Positions 15,894 to 23,712 of a DNA stretch of 24,461 nucleotides are shown piece by piece. The position numbers and the translations under genes are program-made. Position 1 is the first letter of the stretch; each line of letters opens with the position of its first letter. This DNA comes from Bacteroidales bacterium. Its GTDB lineage: Bacteria; Bacteroidota; Bacteroidia; Bacteroidales; UBA7960. A model generated the notes under the pieces. The model did no database searches and had not been told where the DNA came from. It worked only from the letters and a program-made list of their open reading frames with translations. The DNA lies in the NCBI GenBank assembly GCA_003451785.1, contig DMJL01000233.1:1-24461 (forward strand), given 5' to 3'.

Positions 15894-15902
15894 GTTACAT
15901 TT

Positions 15903-16106
15903 ATGCTTAGCGATTGGCACTTAATTTATAGCTCCCAATATTTGCATCAAGCAGAGTTTTATAAAGCTGTTCTGGAAGATTTTGGCATTCAGGCAGTTGT
16001 GATAAACAAAAAAGACTCCGCTTATCTGTTTGGTGAGGTGGAGTTGTATGTGCAATCGGATGATGTTATAAATGCCAAACAAATTATCAATAAGGAGATT
16101 TTGTGA
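15903..16106 (+). CDS. DUF2007 family small protein
   Basis: The 67-residue protein matches the DUF2007 pattern: WHLIYSSQYLHQAEFYKAVLEDFGI near the start (a ferredoxin-like beta-alpha unit), then a strand with VVINKKDSAYLFGEVELYVQ, and a final helix DVINAKQII. The Pfam family is described as a putative signal-transducing protein; real function is not established. No membrane segment or catalytic residue is visible. Its last bases form the overlap in which the TGA stop (16104-16106) shares bases with the GTG start of cdsA. An AAGGAG sequence within its final codons serves cdsA, so translation of the two is probably coupled. Confidence 0.85.
   Translation: MLSDWHLIYSSQYLHQAEFYKAVLEDFGIQAVVINKKDSAYLFGEVELYVQSDDVINAKQIINKEIL
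16092..16097 (+). promoter_or_regulatory. Shine-Dalgarno sequence fixing the cdsA GTG start
   Basis: AAGGAG lies 5 bases upstream of GTG 16103. Strong Shine-Dalgarno sites are uncommon in this phylum and rare in this window, so its position supports both the unusual GTG start and coupling to the upstream DUF2007 gene. Confidence 0.75.
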
Positions 16107-16921
16107 GCAATTTTTTAAAAAGAACTCTTACTGGTATCGCATTTTCAGCAGCAATTGTTTTTTCGCTGCTTATTGACCTTAGGTTGTTTATACTCCTCTT
16201 CTTCCTGATAACGCTTGCTGGAATGCTCGAATTTTACAAATTGAGCTGTTTAATGGATGTTCGCCCTAATATTGTTGCGGGTTTAATAGCAGGTTCGGTT
16301 TTGTTTTTAAGTAGTGGATTACTTGCATTGGGTTATTTAAAGACCAACGATATGCTATTGAATCTGATAACCATGACTTTGCCAATTATTTTTGAGATTT
16401 ATCGCAAATCTAAGAATCCCATTGCCAACATTGCCTTTACCTACTTTGGAATTTTTTACATAGCCGCTCCGTTGGCTTTGTTATTGTTTTTTCCTAATAG
16501 CAATTTCCTTACCCATGATTTTTACCCTGGAATTTTGCTTGGCTTTTTCGCATTGGTTTGGATAAACGATTCTGCTGCATACTTAGTAGGGTCGAAATTT
16601 GGTAGAACACTATTTTTTGAGCGCATATCTCCCCGAAAAACATGGGAAGGAGCAATTGCAGGTGCTGTGGTTACTCTTGCTGCAAGTTATTGTGTGAGTT
16701 TATTAGCATCGGAGCCGGGTTTTCATCACTGGCTGATAATTGCTGCAATAGTTGTAGTATTTAGTACCCTTGGCGATTTATTCGAATCCTTAATTAAGCG
16801 AAGTTTGAATGTGAAAGATAGTGGCAGAATGCTACCGGGTCATGGAGGTATTCTCGACAGGTTTGATGGCATCCTGCTTGCAGCACCCATAGTGTTTGTT
16901 TATCTTAACTTTGCGCTGTAA
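16103..16921 (+). CDS. cdsA: Phosphatidate cytidylyltransferase (CDP-diacylglycerol synthase)
   Basis: The 272-residue product is strongly hydrophobic with about seven or eight membrane helices. It carries the CdsA signature: FALVWINDSAAYLVGSKFGR, SPRKTWEG, then LGDLFESLIKRSLNVKDSG and LPGHGGILDRFD near the C-terminus. The enzyme converts phosphatidic acid and CTP to CDP-diacylglycerol in the inner membrane, the precursor of all phospholipids. The start is GTG 16103, overlapping the DUF2007 stop and preceded by AAGGAG at 5 bases. psd follows 62 bases downstream, so the operon covers two steps of phosphatidylethanolamine synthesis. The phosphatidylserine synthase gene is not in this window. 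Confidence 0.95.
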   Translation: MSNFLKRTLTGIAFSAAIVFSLLIDLRLFILLFFLITLAGMLEFYKLSCLMDVRPNIVAGLIAGSVLFLSSGLLALGYLKTNDMLLNLITMTLPIIFEIYRKSKNPIANIAFTYFGIFYIAAPLALLLFFPNSNFLTHDFYPGILLGFFALVWINDSAAYLVGSKFGRTLFFERISPRKTWEGAIAGAVVTLAASYCVSLLASEPGFHHWLIIAAIVVVFSTLGDLFESLIKRSLNVKDSGRMLPGHGGILDRFDGILLAAPIVFVYLNFAL

Positions 16922-16983
16922 AAAATCCGTTTCCCTACAGAATAAAACGAAATCAACTAAAGTCCGAAATATTATCATTTTTC

Positions 16984-17652
16984 ATGAAATACAAAATCCA
17001 TAAAGAAGGGTACAAAACGATTGCCTTCTTTACCTTGTTGCTTGTGCTTGCCATTGTTTTGATGGAGTTCTTTCTAACTGTCGAAAATAGTTCATGGTAT
17101 TGGGTGTATGCCCCCCTTGTTTTTTTCTTAATCATGTCGTTGCAATTTTTCAGATCGCCTAAACGATCCATTGCAACCCTTCCCGATGGAGTTATCAGCC
17201 CGGCAGATGGCGAAGTCGTAGTGGTAGAAGAGACTCGCGAAAAAGAATATTTCGATAAGCCTATGCGTCAGATTTCCATATTTATGTCGCCGGTGAATGT
17301 GCATCTCAATAGGTACCCAATTTCGGGGAAGGTTCTTTATTACAAATATCATCCGGGCAAATATTTGTTAGCATGGAATCCCAAATCGAGCTTGCAAAAT
17401 GAGCGCACTTCTCTTGCACTCGAAACCGAGCATGCCAATCCTGTTTTTCTGCGTCAAGTGGCGGGTTTCTTAGCCAGGCGAATTGTTTGCTATGGTCAGG
17501 AAGGGTTGAATGTGTCGCAGGGTAGCGAATTGGGTTTTATTAAGTTTGGCTCAAGAGTGGATATCCTTCTTCCCCTCGATGCAGTGATAAAAGTAAAACC
17601 CGGCGATAAAGTGAAAGGGGGCATCACAACCCTTGCCACCTTCAATGCTTAG
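16984..17652 (+). CDS. psd: Phosphatidylserine decarboxylase proenzyme (short type)
   Basis: The 222-residue product is the short Psd type found in Bacteroidota and archaea. It has two N-terminal hydrophobic segments (about 12-31 and 39-56), then DGVISPADGEVV (68-79) and MSPVNVHLNRYPISG (101-115), and the self-cleavage site FGS. Cleavage between G189 and S190 would create the pyruvoyl group at the new N-terminus of the small subunit. The enzyme decarboxylates phosphatidylserine to phosphatidylethanolamine at the inner membrane. It is the last gene of the rightward operon and converges with the HAD phosphatase gene, 42 bases between stops. Only a 5-bp hairpin lies in that gap, too weak to call a terminator. 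Confidence 0.95.
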   Translation: MKYKIHKEGYKTIAFFTLLLVLAIVLMEFFLTVENSSWYWVYAPLVFFLIMSLQFFRSPKRSIATLPDGVISPADGEVVVVEETREKEYFDKPMRQISIFMSPVNVHLNRYPISGKVLYYKYHPGKYLLAWNPKSSLQNERTSLALETEHANPVFLRQVAGFLARRIVCYGQEGLNVSQGSELGFIKFGSRVDILLPLDAVIKVKPGDKVKGGITTLATFNA

Positions 17653-17694
17653 GTCTGTTCCGATAGAGCTTTTTTCTTTGGCTTAGTAAAGCCT

Positions 17695-18387
17695 TTACAA
17701 AATATCTTTGAGTTGTAGCAAGCTGCTGATTGCAAAGGTTGGCTTATACTCTGATGTTTCTCCTGGCTGAAACAGCCATACTTGATCCATTCCGGCATTC
17801 ATACCGCCCAGGATGTCGCATTGGGGATCGTCGCCTACAATTAGCGAATTTTGGGGCGTAGCTCCCGTCTTGGAAAATGCTAGGTCAAATATCGCCATTT
17901 CGGGCTTTTGCGCACCGGCCTCTTCGCTCACTAAGATTTGTTGGAAATACGCCGAAAGCCGACACCTTTCTAATTTTTGAAATTGTATTTCCGAAAAACC
18001 ATTAGTAATAATATGCAAAGCGTATTTTCCGCATAGATAATCCAAAATTTCGATGCAATGCGGCATGAGTTGTACTTGAAAAGGACTAAGGCGGATATAT
18101 GCATCTGCCAGATTTTGAGCCATATTTGGGTCATATCCTGTTTGTTGTAAGGTTTGCGAGAATCTGCTATGGTTCAATTGCTCCTTGCTTATTTCCTTGT
18201 TTTTATATTTTTGCCACAAACCCTTGTTGATTATTTTGTAGGCATTTAAAAACTTTTCGAATCCTCCATTATCCTTATGGTCTTTCGCAGCAATGGTGTA
18301 GATTTCTTTCAGAGTATTGCGATTGTTTTGGTCAAAATCGTAGAGGGTGCGGTCTAAATCAAAAAAAATATGCTTGTAGTGTTTCAT
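17695..18387 (-). CDS. YjjG-like HAD pyrimidine 5'-nucleotidase
   Basis: The 230-residue product is a HAD hydrolase with motif I DLDRTL (nucleophile D10, D12), motif II TNG (in HIITNGF), motif III lysine in GAQKPE and motif IV GDDPQCDI. A helical C1 cap lies between motifs I and II. The DLDRTLYDFDQNN start and EAGAQKPE..IFDLAF spacing match the YjjG/YfnB group of pyrimidine nucleotidases, which remove the 5'-phosphate from non-canonical pyrimidine nucleotides. Exact substrate is inferred from family only. It lies 97 bases downstream of recQ on the same strand. Confidence 0.87.
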   Translation of the reverse strand: MKHYKHIFFDLDRTLYDFDQNNRNTLKEIYTIAAKDHKDNGGFEKFLNAYKIINKGLWQKYKNKEISKEQLNHSRFSQTLQQTGYDPNMAQNLADAYIRLSPFQVQLMPHCIEILDYLCGKYALHIITNGFSEIQFQKLERCRLSAYFQQILVSEEAGAQKPEMAIFDLAFSKTGATPQNSLIVGDDPQCDILGGMNAGMDQVWLFQPGETSEYKPTFAISSLLQLKDIL

Positions 18388-18484
18388 AGATCGGTGGCAA
18401 AATTCAAGTATGTAGGATTTATTTGTATTGGTTCAGGTCGTACTCGTTTTCTCTCTAATGTGAAGAATATACTGCAATGGGTGC

Positions 18485-20395
18485 TTACATCCACAAAATT
18501 TCTTGCGATTTTGGGTCAACCTTTATTTTTTCGTTATCAATTAGCCATTGCAAGAACGATACGGTTGTATTTTCGTCAAGGCTTTCGTGTAGGATTTCTG
18601 TAAACTCGGTTAGTTGTAAAGGCTTTTCCGATAGATTTTGTTTCAATTGTATCAACAATTGCGTATTTGTAAAATTATCACTCGTGCTTTTTCTACTTAT
18701 ACAAACATCGCAAATAGTGCATTGTTGATTCGATTTCTCCCCGAAATATCTAATCAACTGTAAGCTACGACATTGATGCGGATTATTGGCATATTCTTTC
18801 ATAGCCATTACCCTTTTCTGTGCGAACTCTTTCTGCCTGTGATAAACCTCCGGCGAAATGCGCAAATGGTCGGTTGCTAAGCGATTTTCGAGCATCGTTA
18901 TGGTTGGCTTTTCGGTTGCAGGCTCGTAGCAAATCAGATTGAGTTGGGATAGGTAATTCAATTTTTTCGCAACCTCATCTGTAGAAATGCCTGCCCTCTT
19001 GGCTATCTCCTGTTCATTGATTTTTACGAAGTCTGAAAAAACTCCCTGATACGATCTTAGAATGGTTTTTACAAATAAATCGTACGAAAGATTGGCAACT
19101 TGGAATCTATAAAGGTCTATTTTTGATGCTGGTATGTATATTTTCGATGGGCTATGCAGTGAATCCGACATTAATAAATATCCTTCTTTTTCCAAAAATT
19201 TTAATGAATTGAAAGCCCTTGCTGCATCCAGATTGAAGTTTGTTGCAAATTCAGCAATATTAAATGGGTAAGTTGCAAATTTGCCGCTTCCTACCGGCAA
19301 CTGAAAATAATTTCCTAAGCAGTTATACACCATTTTTATAAAGTCAATCTGTGGAAAAGCTCGCTCATGATTCTTCTCTAATTCCGATAGGTCGGCTTGA
19401 TTATGAACGATTACAGCGAAACTTTTCTTCTCATCTCTTCCAGCTCTGCCGGCTTCTTGAAAATACGCTTCTGGGCTATCTGGCAAGTCTAAATGCACAA
19501 CAAATCTTACATTGGGCTTGTCTATACCCATCCCGAATGCGTTGGTCGAAACCATTACCCGCGCTTTTTCCTGCATCCAGGCAAATTGCTTCATGTCGCG
19601 TTCCTTGGTGGTAAGTCCGGCATGATAAAAGTCGGCAGAAATCTTGTTTTGCTGCAAAAAGTTTGCAATTTCCTTAGTTCGTCTTCTATTTCTCACATAC
19701 ACAATTCCGGGTGCATCCACTTTCTTGCAAATACGCAACAGTTTTCCCAATTTATCTTCTTCGTTAACAACCATATAGGCTAAATTGGAACGAAAAAAAC
19801 TTTTGCGAAATACATTGGGTTTTCTAAAATGTAACTTCTCTTGAATATCGTCAACTACCTGTGTAGTGGCAGTAGCCGTAAGTGCCAAGATGGGTAAACT
19901 TGGAAAGAAAGTTCGTACTTCAGCTATTTTTAAGTAAGGCGGACGAAAATCATAGCCCCATTGCGATATGCAATGTGCCTCATCAATTGCAATTAGGCAA
20001 ACCTGCATTTTCGGAAGTCTTGCTTTAAACATTTCTGTTTGAAGCCGTTCGGGTGAAAGATACAGGAACTTATATTTTTTTCCATACAAACAATTGTCTA
20101 AAATTACTTCGAGTTCGGTGCTGCTCAAACCATGATAGATAGCTGCTGCCGGAATGCCACGCTTACTCAGATTCTCAACCTGATCTTTCATTAATGCAAT
20201 AAGGGGAGTTATCACCAAACATACCCCATCCATAACCATTGCCGGAACTTGGAAGCAAATCGATTTTCCGCCCCCTGTGGGCAACAAAGCAAGGGTATCA
20301 TGCCCATTGAGTACCGACCGAATAATGTCTTCCTGCATGGGCCTGAATGCATCGAAGTGCCAATATTGCTTAAGTATGTCGGCAGGTTCTTTCAC
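18485..20395 (-). CDS. recQ: RecQ-family ATP-dependent DNA helicase, short form without HRDC
   Basis: The 636-residue product has all RecQ helicase motifs: motif 0 FRPMQEDII (17-25), Walker A TGGGKS (40-45), DEAH (138-141), the aromatic-rich loop SQWGYDFRP, SAT-like LTATAT, and motif VI GRAGRD. The RecQ-Ct zinc cluster is present as four cysteines (542, 559, 562, 565), followed by a winged-helix-like part upstream. Only about 70 residues remain after the zinc site, and no clear HRDC domain is visible. The start is GTG 20395: an in-frame stop lies two codons upstream, and the next ATG (residue 20) would remove motif 0. RecQ unwinds DNA 3' to 5' in recombination and fork repair. Confidence 0.95.
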   Translation of the reverse strand: MKEPADILKQYWHFDAFRPMQEDIIRSVLNGHDTLALLPTGGGKSICFQVPAMVMDGVCLVITPLIALMKDQVENLSKRGIPAAAIYHGLSSTELEVILDNCLYGKKYKFLYLSPERLQTEMFKARLPKMQVCLIAIDEAHCISQWGYDFRPPYLKIAEVRTFFPSLPILALTATATTQVVDDIQEKLHFRKPNVFRKSFFRSNLAYMVVNEEDKLGKLLRICKKVDAPGIVYVRNRRRTKEIANFLQQNKISADFYHAGLTTKERDMKQFAWMQEKARVMVSTNAFGMGIDKPNVRFVVHLDLPDSPEAYFQEAGRAGRDEKKSFAVIVHNQADLSELEKNHERAFPQIDFIKMVYNCLGNYFQLPVGSGKFATYPFNIAEFATNFNLDAARAFNSLKFLEKEGYLLMSDSLHSPSKIYIPASKIDLYRFQVANLSYDLFVKTILRSYQGVFSDFVKINEQEIAKRAGISTDEVAKKLNYLSQLNLICYEPATEKPTITMLENRLATDHLRISPEVYHRQKEFAQKRVMAMKEYANNPHQCRSLQLIRYFGEKSNQQCTICDVCISRKSTSDNFTNTQLLIQLKQNLSEKPLQLTEFTEILHESLDENTTVSFLQWLIDNEKIKVDPKSQEILWM

Positions 20396-20630
20396 AGTTT
20401 AGATATGGGTTAGTCGGAACTTTTAAACGCTAAGGTTTCTAACCCCAATATTACAAATTTTCAGTGATAACTCAAATGGACATGCTTGTCGGAATCCCTA
20501 TATGTGAATTGGCGAAAAAAATTGCTTTCTGAGTTTCCACCTTTAATCATCCATTCTCTCCAAAATGAAAAAAGTAGAAAATCCTACTGTTACCGAACCG
20601 AGAGGGTTGGTCAGCAATCCTTTCAGGAAA

Positions 20631-21653
20631 TTAGGAGCAGACCAATCCGGCCATTCTGAACAATAACCTACTTGTGGTAATGCCGTCAATTTTGCCACTG
20701 CCGGTTTCAACTACATCGGCTCCAATAATGCGTCTTCCCGATTTTATTACTGACTGAAGTAAATAAAGGGCTTCTTGGTATGCTAATCCTCCGGGAAGGG
20801 GAGTTCCTGTTCCGGGGCAGAGATAAGGTTGCAAACCATCAACATCAAAAGAAACATACACCGATTGTGGTAGTTTTGAGACTATATCTTCGGTTATAGT
20901 CTGCCATGATTCGCCTTCAAATTGGCGTTGGCGGATGGTATGGTCGTAGTAGGTATTTATTTTTTCAGAATTTGAATTTATAAATTCCTGCTCTTCGTCG
21001 CATAATTCCCTGATTCCTAACTGCACCAGCTTGTTTACGCCGGGAGTTTGTATTGCATTGCGCATTACCGATGCATGGGAATGCAAAAATCCTTGATAGT
21101 CTTTTCTTAAATCTGCGTGGGCATCTATTTGCAAAATCCCAAAACCCGGTTTAATCTCGGCCAATGCCTTTATCAATCCCAAAGGAACGCTATGGTCGCC
21201 ACCCAAAACTATAGGTATTTGGTTGTTTCCAAGATAATTCTTGCATTTTTCTTTGAGCCAAGTGCATAATTCATCGCCAGCAACATTTATTGTTCTAACC
21301 CATTGAAGCATTTGTGGATTCTCATCCATGTTATGCCCAGCTTCCAAAAGACTAATAAATTCACGCGAAAGTGCTCTTGTGGCTTTGTTGCGCTCGATGA
21401 GGTCATGGTCAATCGCTTCCATTGCATACCCTTGTTTCCACCCGTTTGGGTTGAATGGATCAAACAAGTCAATCTGAAAAGATTGCTCCAAAACATTTCC
21501 CGGTCCTTGAGCAGCTCCTTCAAAATTTGAAACTGTAACTTCCCAAGGTATAGGAATGATAACCACTTTGGATGTTTCTACCGCATAAGGAAGCCCAAAG
21601 ATATTGTTTCCTGTATTGGCCGTAGCGTTGGGATTAAAACCTGTTAATTCCAT
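20631..21653 (-). CDS. Agmatinase/arginase-family ureohydrolase
   Basis: The 340-residue product belongs to the binuclear manganese ureohydrolases. All expected metal ligands are visible: His in GGDHS, the D-H-D set in DAHADLR, and two Asp in SFDVDGL. The usual DGLDP reads DGLQP here, but the changed residue is not a metal ligand. PGTGTPLPGG and the late E in VVETGSG are also present. Family members hydrolyse agmatine, arginine, formimidoylglutamate or related guanidino compounds. The SHASVM segment after DAHADLR favours agmatinase-type members, but substrate cannot be fixed by eye. It reads leftward, between HU and recQ, with no metabolic neighbours that would settle the pathway. Confidence 0.87.
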   Translation of the reverse strand: MELTGFNPNATANTGNNIFGLPYAVETSKVVIIPIPWEVTVSNFEGAAQGPGNVLEQSFQIDLFDPFNPNGWKQGYAMEAIDHDLIERNKATRALSREFISLLEAGHNMDENPQMLQWVRTINVAGDELCTWLKEKCKNYLGNNQIPIVLGGDHSVPLGLIKALAEIKPGFGILQIDAHADLRKDYQGFLHSHASVMRNAIQTPGVNKLVQLGIRELCDEEQEFINSNSEKINTYYDHTIRQRQFEGESWQTITEDIVSKLPQSVYVSFDVDGLQPYLCPGTGTPLPGGLAYQEALYLLQSVIKSGRRIIGADVVETGSGKIDGITTSRLLFRMAGLVCS

Positions 21654-21719
21654 ATAGCGTTATTTTTGATGACAGTCTGCAAAGTAATAAGATTTGTTTT
21701 ATCGGCTACGAAATTGCAT

Positions 21720-21747
21720 AAAAAAAGGTTTCGGAAACTCCGAAACC
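21720..21747 (-). terminator. Intrinsic terminator of the HU gene
   Basis: On the minus strand, a perfect 9-bp stem GGTTTCGGA / TCCGAAACC with a 3-base loop is followed immediately by seven T residues. It starts about 24 bases after the HU stop codon and lies before the ureohydrolase start, so HU is probably transcribed alone. Confidence 0.9.
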
Positions 21748-21770
21748 CTTTTCTTGTGTTTTGGTTGGAT

Positions 21771-22040
21771 TTAAACAACTTTTGCCAATTCGGCACCAGC
21801 CTTGAATTTTACAACATTCTTGGCCGAAATCTTAATTTCCTTACCGGTCCTTGGGTTGCGTCCCTTGCGAGCTTCTCTTTTGGCCACTCCAAAAGAACCG
21901 AATCCTACTAGAGCAACTCTGTCGCCACTCTTCAAAGCATTAACAGTTGCTGCCAAAAAAGCATCGAGAGCTTTTCTTGAATCAACTTTTGTTAAACCTG
22001 CACCTTCTGCAATTGCATCAATCAAATCTGCCTTGTTCAT
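21771..22040 (-). CDS. HU-family nucleoid DNA-binding protein
   Basis: The 89-residue product is a standard HU/IHF-family protein. It begins MNKADLIDAIAEGAGL, has the GFGSFGVAKREARKGRNP segment leading into the DNA-binding beta-arm, with RNPRTGKEI at its tip, and ends in the C-terminal helix. HU dimers bend and compact DNA with little sequence specificity. Length is typical. The gene has a full promoter (-33 TTG, 19 bases, TATATTTG), a leader of about 45 bases and a strong terminator, so it is a single-gene transcription unit. Whether it acts as HU homodimer or pairs with another paralogue cannot be told. Confidence 0.96.
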   Translation of the reverse strand: MNKADLIDAIAEGAGLTKVDSRKALDAFLAATVNALKSGDRVALVGFGSFGVAKREARKGRNPRTGKEIKISAKNVVKFKAGAELAKVV

Positions 22041-22092
22041 TTTTCTTGGTTTTAAAGTAAATAATTAAACGGCAAAAATTCATTACTCATTG

Positions 22093-22122
22093 CAAATATA
22101 TGTGATAAAAAGCAAAAGTCAA
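22093..22122 (-). promoter_or_regulatory. Promoter of the HU gene (Bacteroidota -33/-7 type)
   Basis: On the minus strand, TTG at 22122-22120 is followed by exactly 19 bases and then TATATTTG (22100-22093). This is a full match to the Bacteroidota TTG-N19-TAnnTTTG consensus. Transcription should start near 22087, about 45 bases before the ATG. Confidence 0.8.
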
Positions 22123-22137
22123 GTGTTTGCAACACTT
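22121..22137. promoter_or_regulatory. Operator-like inverted repeat at the HU promoter
   Basis: AAGTGTT-TGC-AACACTT is a perfect 7-bp inverted repeat with a 3-base centre. It overlaps the -33 element of the HU promoter by two bases, where a regulator could act. No T-run follows on either strand, so it is not a terminator. The regulator is unknown. Confidence 0.4.
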
Positions 22138-22248
22138 TGCGAGCATTTTGTTTAAAAATAACCGAAATTTGTTAACAACCGCAAAGAAACAGCCTGTTTT
22201 TGGGATAATTATGGTGTTTTATTTCCCAATGTTGCAGGGTAAGATGTC

Positions 22249-23196
22249 TTAAAATCTATATCCCCTCAAGAACTCAGTTGCTGTAACTTGCTTCTTGCCT
22301 TCCAATTTTAGCGTTCTCAGATGGATGAAACCGTCGGGAGTAGCAAAACTCAATGCAGTTTTGCCATCGGTAACCAATTCTCCGGGTTTGTAATTGTGCG
22401 GCTTTATTTCGGCATTCGCCTCATATATTTTCAGCAGATGCGTTTTGTTGCCATGGCTAAAAGTTGTAAAAGCTCCAGGCATGGGGCAAAGCCCTCTTAT
22501 GAGTGCAAGGATAGTATGGGCTGGTTTATTCCAATCAATCTCGCAATGTTCTCTCAGTATTTTTGGAGCATTTTTTAGCTCTGCATTATCATCAACAAGA
22601 ATATCTTGCGCCATGGGTTTCACATTGCCCAAAGCAAGTGCATCAATAGTTTTGCATACAAGAATTGCACCTCGCACCATCATTCGATCGTGAAGCTGCC
22701 CTGCTGTTTCACCCTTTTGGATTTCCATTGGCTCTCTGAGCAGGATCATTCCCGTATCAATCTGTTTATCCAACAAAAAAGTAGTAAGTCCTGTGGTGGT
22801 TTCGCCGTTAATGATAGCCCATTGAATAGGTGCCGCACCCCGATATTGGGGTAGGAGGGATGCATGCAAATTGAAAGTCCCATAAGGGGGCAAAGACCAA
22901 ACGCTTTCGGGCATCATACGAAATGCCACCACGATTTGAATTTGGGGAGAAAACTCTATTAGTTGGTTTAGAAAATCGGTTGATTTCAAACTCTCCGGTT
23001 GCAAAATCGGAATCTGATATTGCAGTGCAACACGCTTTACTTCCGACTGGTTGATTTTCAACCCCCTACCTGCGGGCTTGTCGGGAGCCGTAACAACAGC
23101 TACCACATTGTAGCCCGCTTCAATTAAATTCTCTAGAATATGGGCAGCAAACAGCGGTGTTCCGAAGAAAACTATTCGAAGTTCTTTGGGGTTCAT
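22249..23196 (-). CDS. fmt: Methionyl-tRNA formyltransferase
   Basis: The 315-residue product has the formyltransferase domain first: RIVFFGTP (7-14), a tRNA-contact region with PAGRG (41-45), and the catalytic triad N109, H111 (NLHASLLPQYRGAAPI) and D147 (QIDTGM). The C-terminal OB-like domain includes LIRGLCPMPGAFT and ends in EFLRGYRF. Fmt formylates methionyl-tRNA with 10-formyl-tetrahydrofolate for translation initiation. It lies 8 bases after the ribH stop, so it is likely the last gene of the TPR-ribH-fmt operon. I see no T-tracted terminator after it; the HU promoter region follows. Confidence 0.96.
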   Translation of the reverse strand: MNPKELRIVFFGTPLFAAHILENLIEAGYNVVAVVTAPDKPAGRGLKINQSEVKRVALQYQIPILQPESLKSTDFLNQLIEFSPQIQIVVAFRMMPESVWSLPPYGTFNLHASLLPQYRGAAPIQWAIINGETTTGLTTFLLDKQIDTGMILLREPMEIQKGETAGQLHDRMMVRGAILVCKTIDALALGNVKPMAQDILVDDNAELKNAPKILREHCEIDWNKPAHTILALIRGLCPMPGAFTTFSHGNKTHLLKIYEANAEIKPHNYKPGELVTDGKTALSFATPDGFIHLRTLKLEGKKQVTATEFLRGYRF

Positions 23197-23204
23197 TTCT
23201 TTTG

Positions 23205-23696
23205 CTACGACAAGCCTCTTTTGAGCCAGCCCATTTTTAATGCGGTTATGGCAGCTTCTTCACCTTTATTGCCATGAGCTCCTCCTGCTCGATCAATAGC
23301 CTGTGCGAAAGTGTCGGTTGTTAACACACCAAAAATTACGGGAACTAATGTCTTGATGGATAATTGGGTCAATCCTTGGCCTACAGCCTGACAAATAAAT
23401 TCGAAGTGCCGCGTTTCTCCTTGAATAACGCAACCTAAGCATATTATTGCGTCTGGTTTTGTGCTTTCAATGAGCATGGCTGCGCCTGCTGTAAGCTCAA
23501 AACTGCCCGGCACCCAATGAATATCCAGATTACCTTCTTTAGCTCCAAATTTTGTAAGAGTATTTATGGCTCCTTCCAAGAGTTTTCCGGTAATTTCTCG
23601 GTTCCATTCGGAAACAACTATGCCAATGCGCAAATCGCCCACTTGGGGTACAGTGGTTTCGTCGTAGGCAGAAAGATTGGTTTTCTTTACATCCAT
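23205..23696 (-). CDS. ribH: 6,7-dimethyl-8-ribityllumazine synthase
   Basis: The 163-residue product has the lumazine synthase pattern: RIGIVVSEWNREIT (23-36) with the substrate-binding Trp, PGSFEL (63-68), IICLGCVIQGETRHFEF with catalytic His97, and PVIFGVLTTD, plus AGGAHGNKGEEA near the C-terminus. It condenses 5-amino-6-ribitylamino-uracil with 3,4-dihydroxy-2-butanone 4-phosphate in riboflavin synthesis. Length is normal for the icosahedral or pentameric enzyme. It starts 16 bases after the TPR gene and runs into fmt after 8 bases. No other rib gene is in the window and no FMN riboswitch is seen upstream. Confidence 0.96.
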   Translation of the reverse strand: MDVKKTNLSAYDETTVPQVGDLRIGIVVSEWNREITGKLLEGAINTLTKFGAKEGNLDIHWVPGSFELTAGAAMLIESTKPDAIICLGCVIQGETRHFEFICQAVGQGLTQLSIKTLVPVIFGVLTTDTFAQAIDRAGGAHGNKGEEAAITALKMGWLKRGLS

Positions 23697-23712
23697 TGTA
23701 CTACCCTTAACA

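Noticed and set aside
17680..17693. GGCTT-AGTA-AAGCC hairpin between psd and the HAD gene
   Set aside because: The stem has only 5 bp and just three T residues follow, too weak for a terminator call.
20565..20666. 33-codon rightward ORF in the recQ-ureohydrolase gap
   Set aside because: No promoter or ribosome site is seen, it enters the 3' end of the ureohydrolase gene antisense, and the peptide resembles no family. The rest of the 235-base gap holds nothing I can name.
22196..22232. TTGGG/CCCAA inverted repeat after fmt as terminator
   Set aside because: The loop is long, inner pairing is poor and no T-tract follows on the fmt strand.
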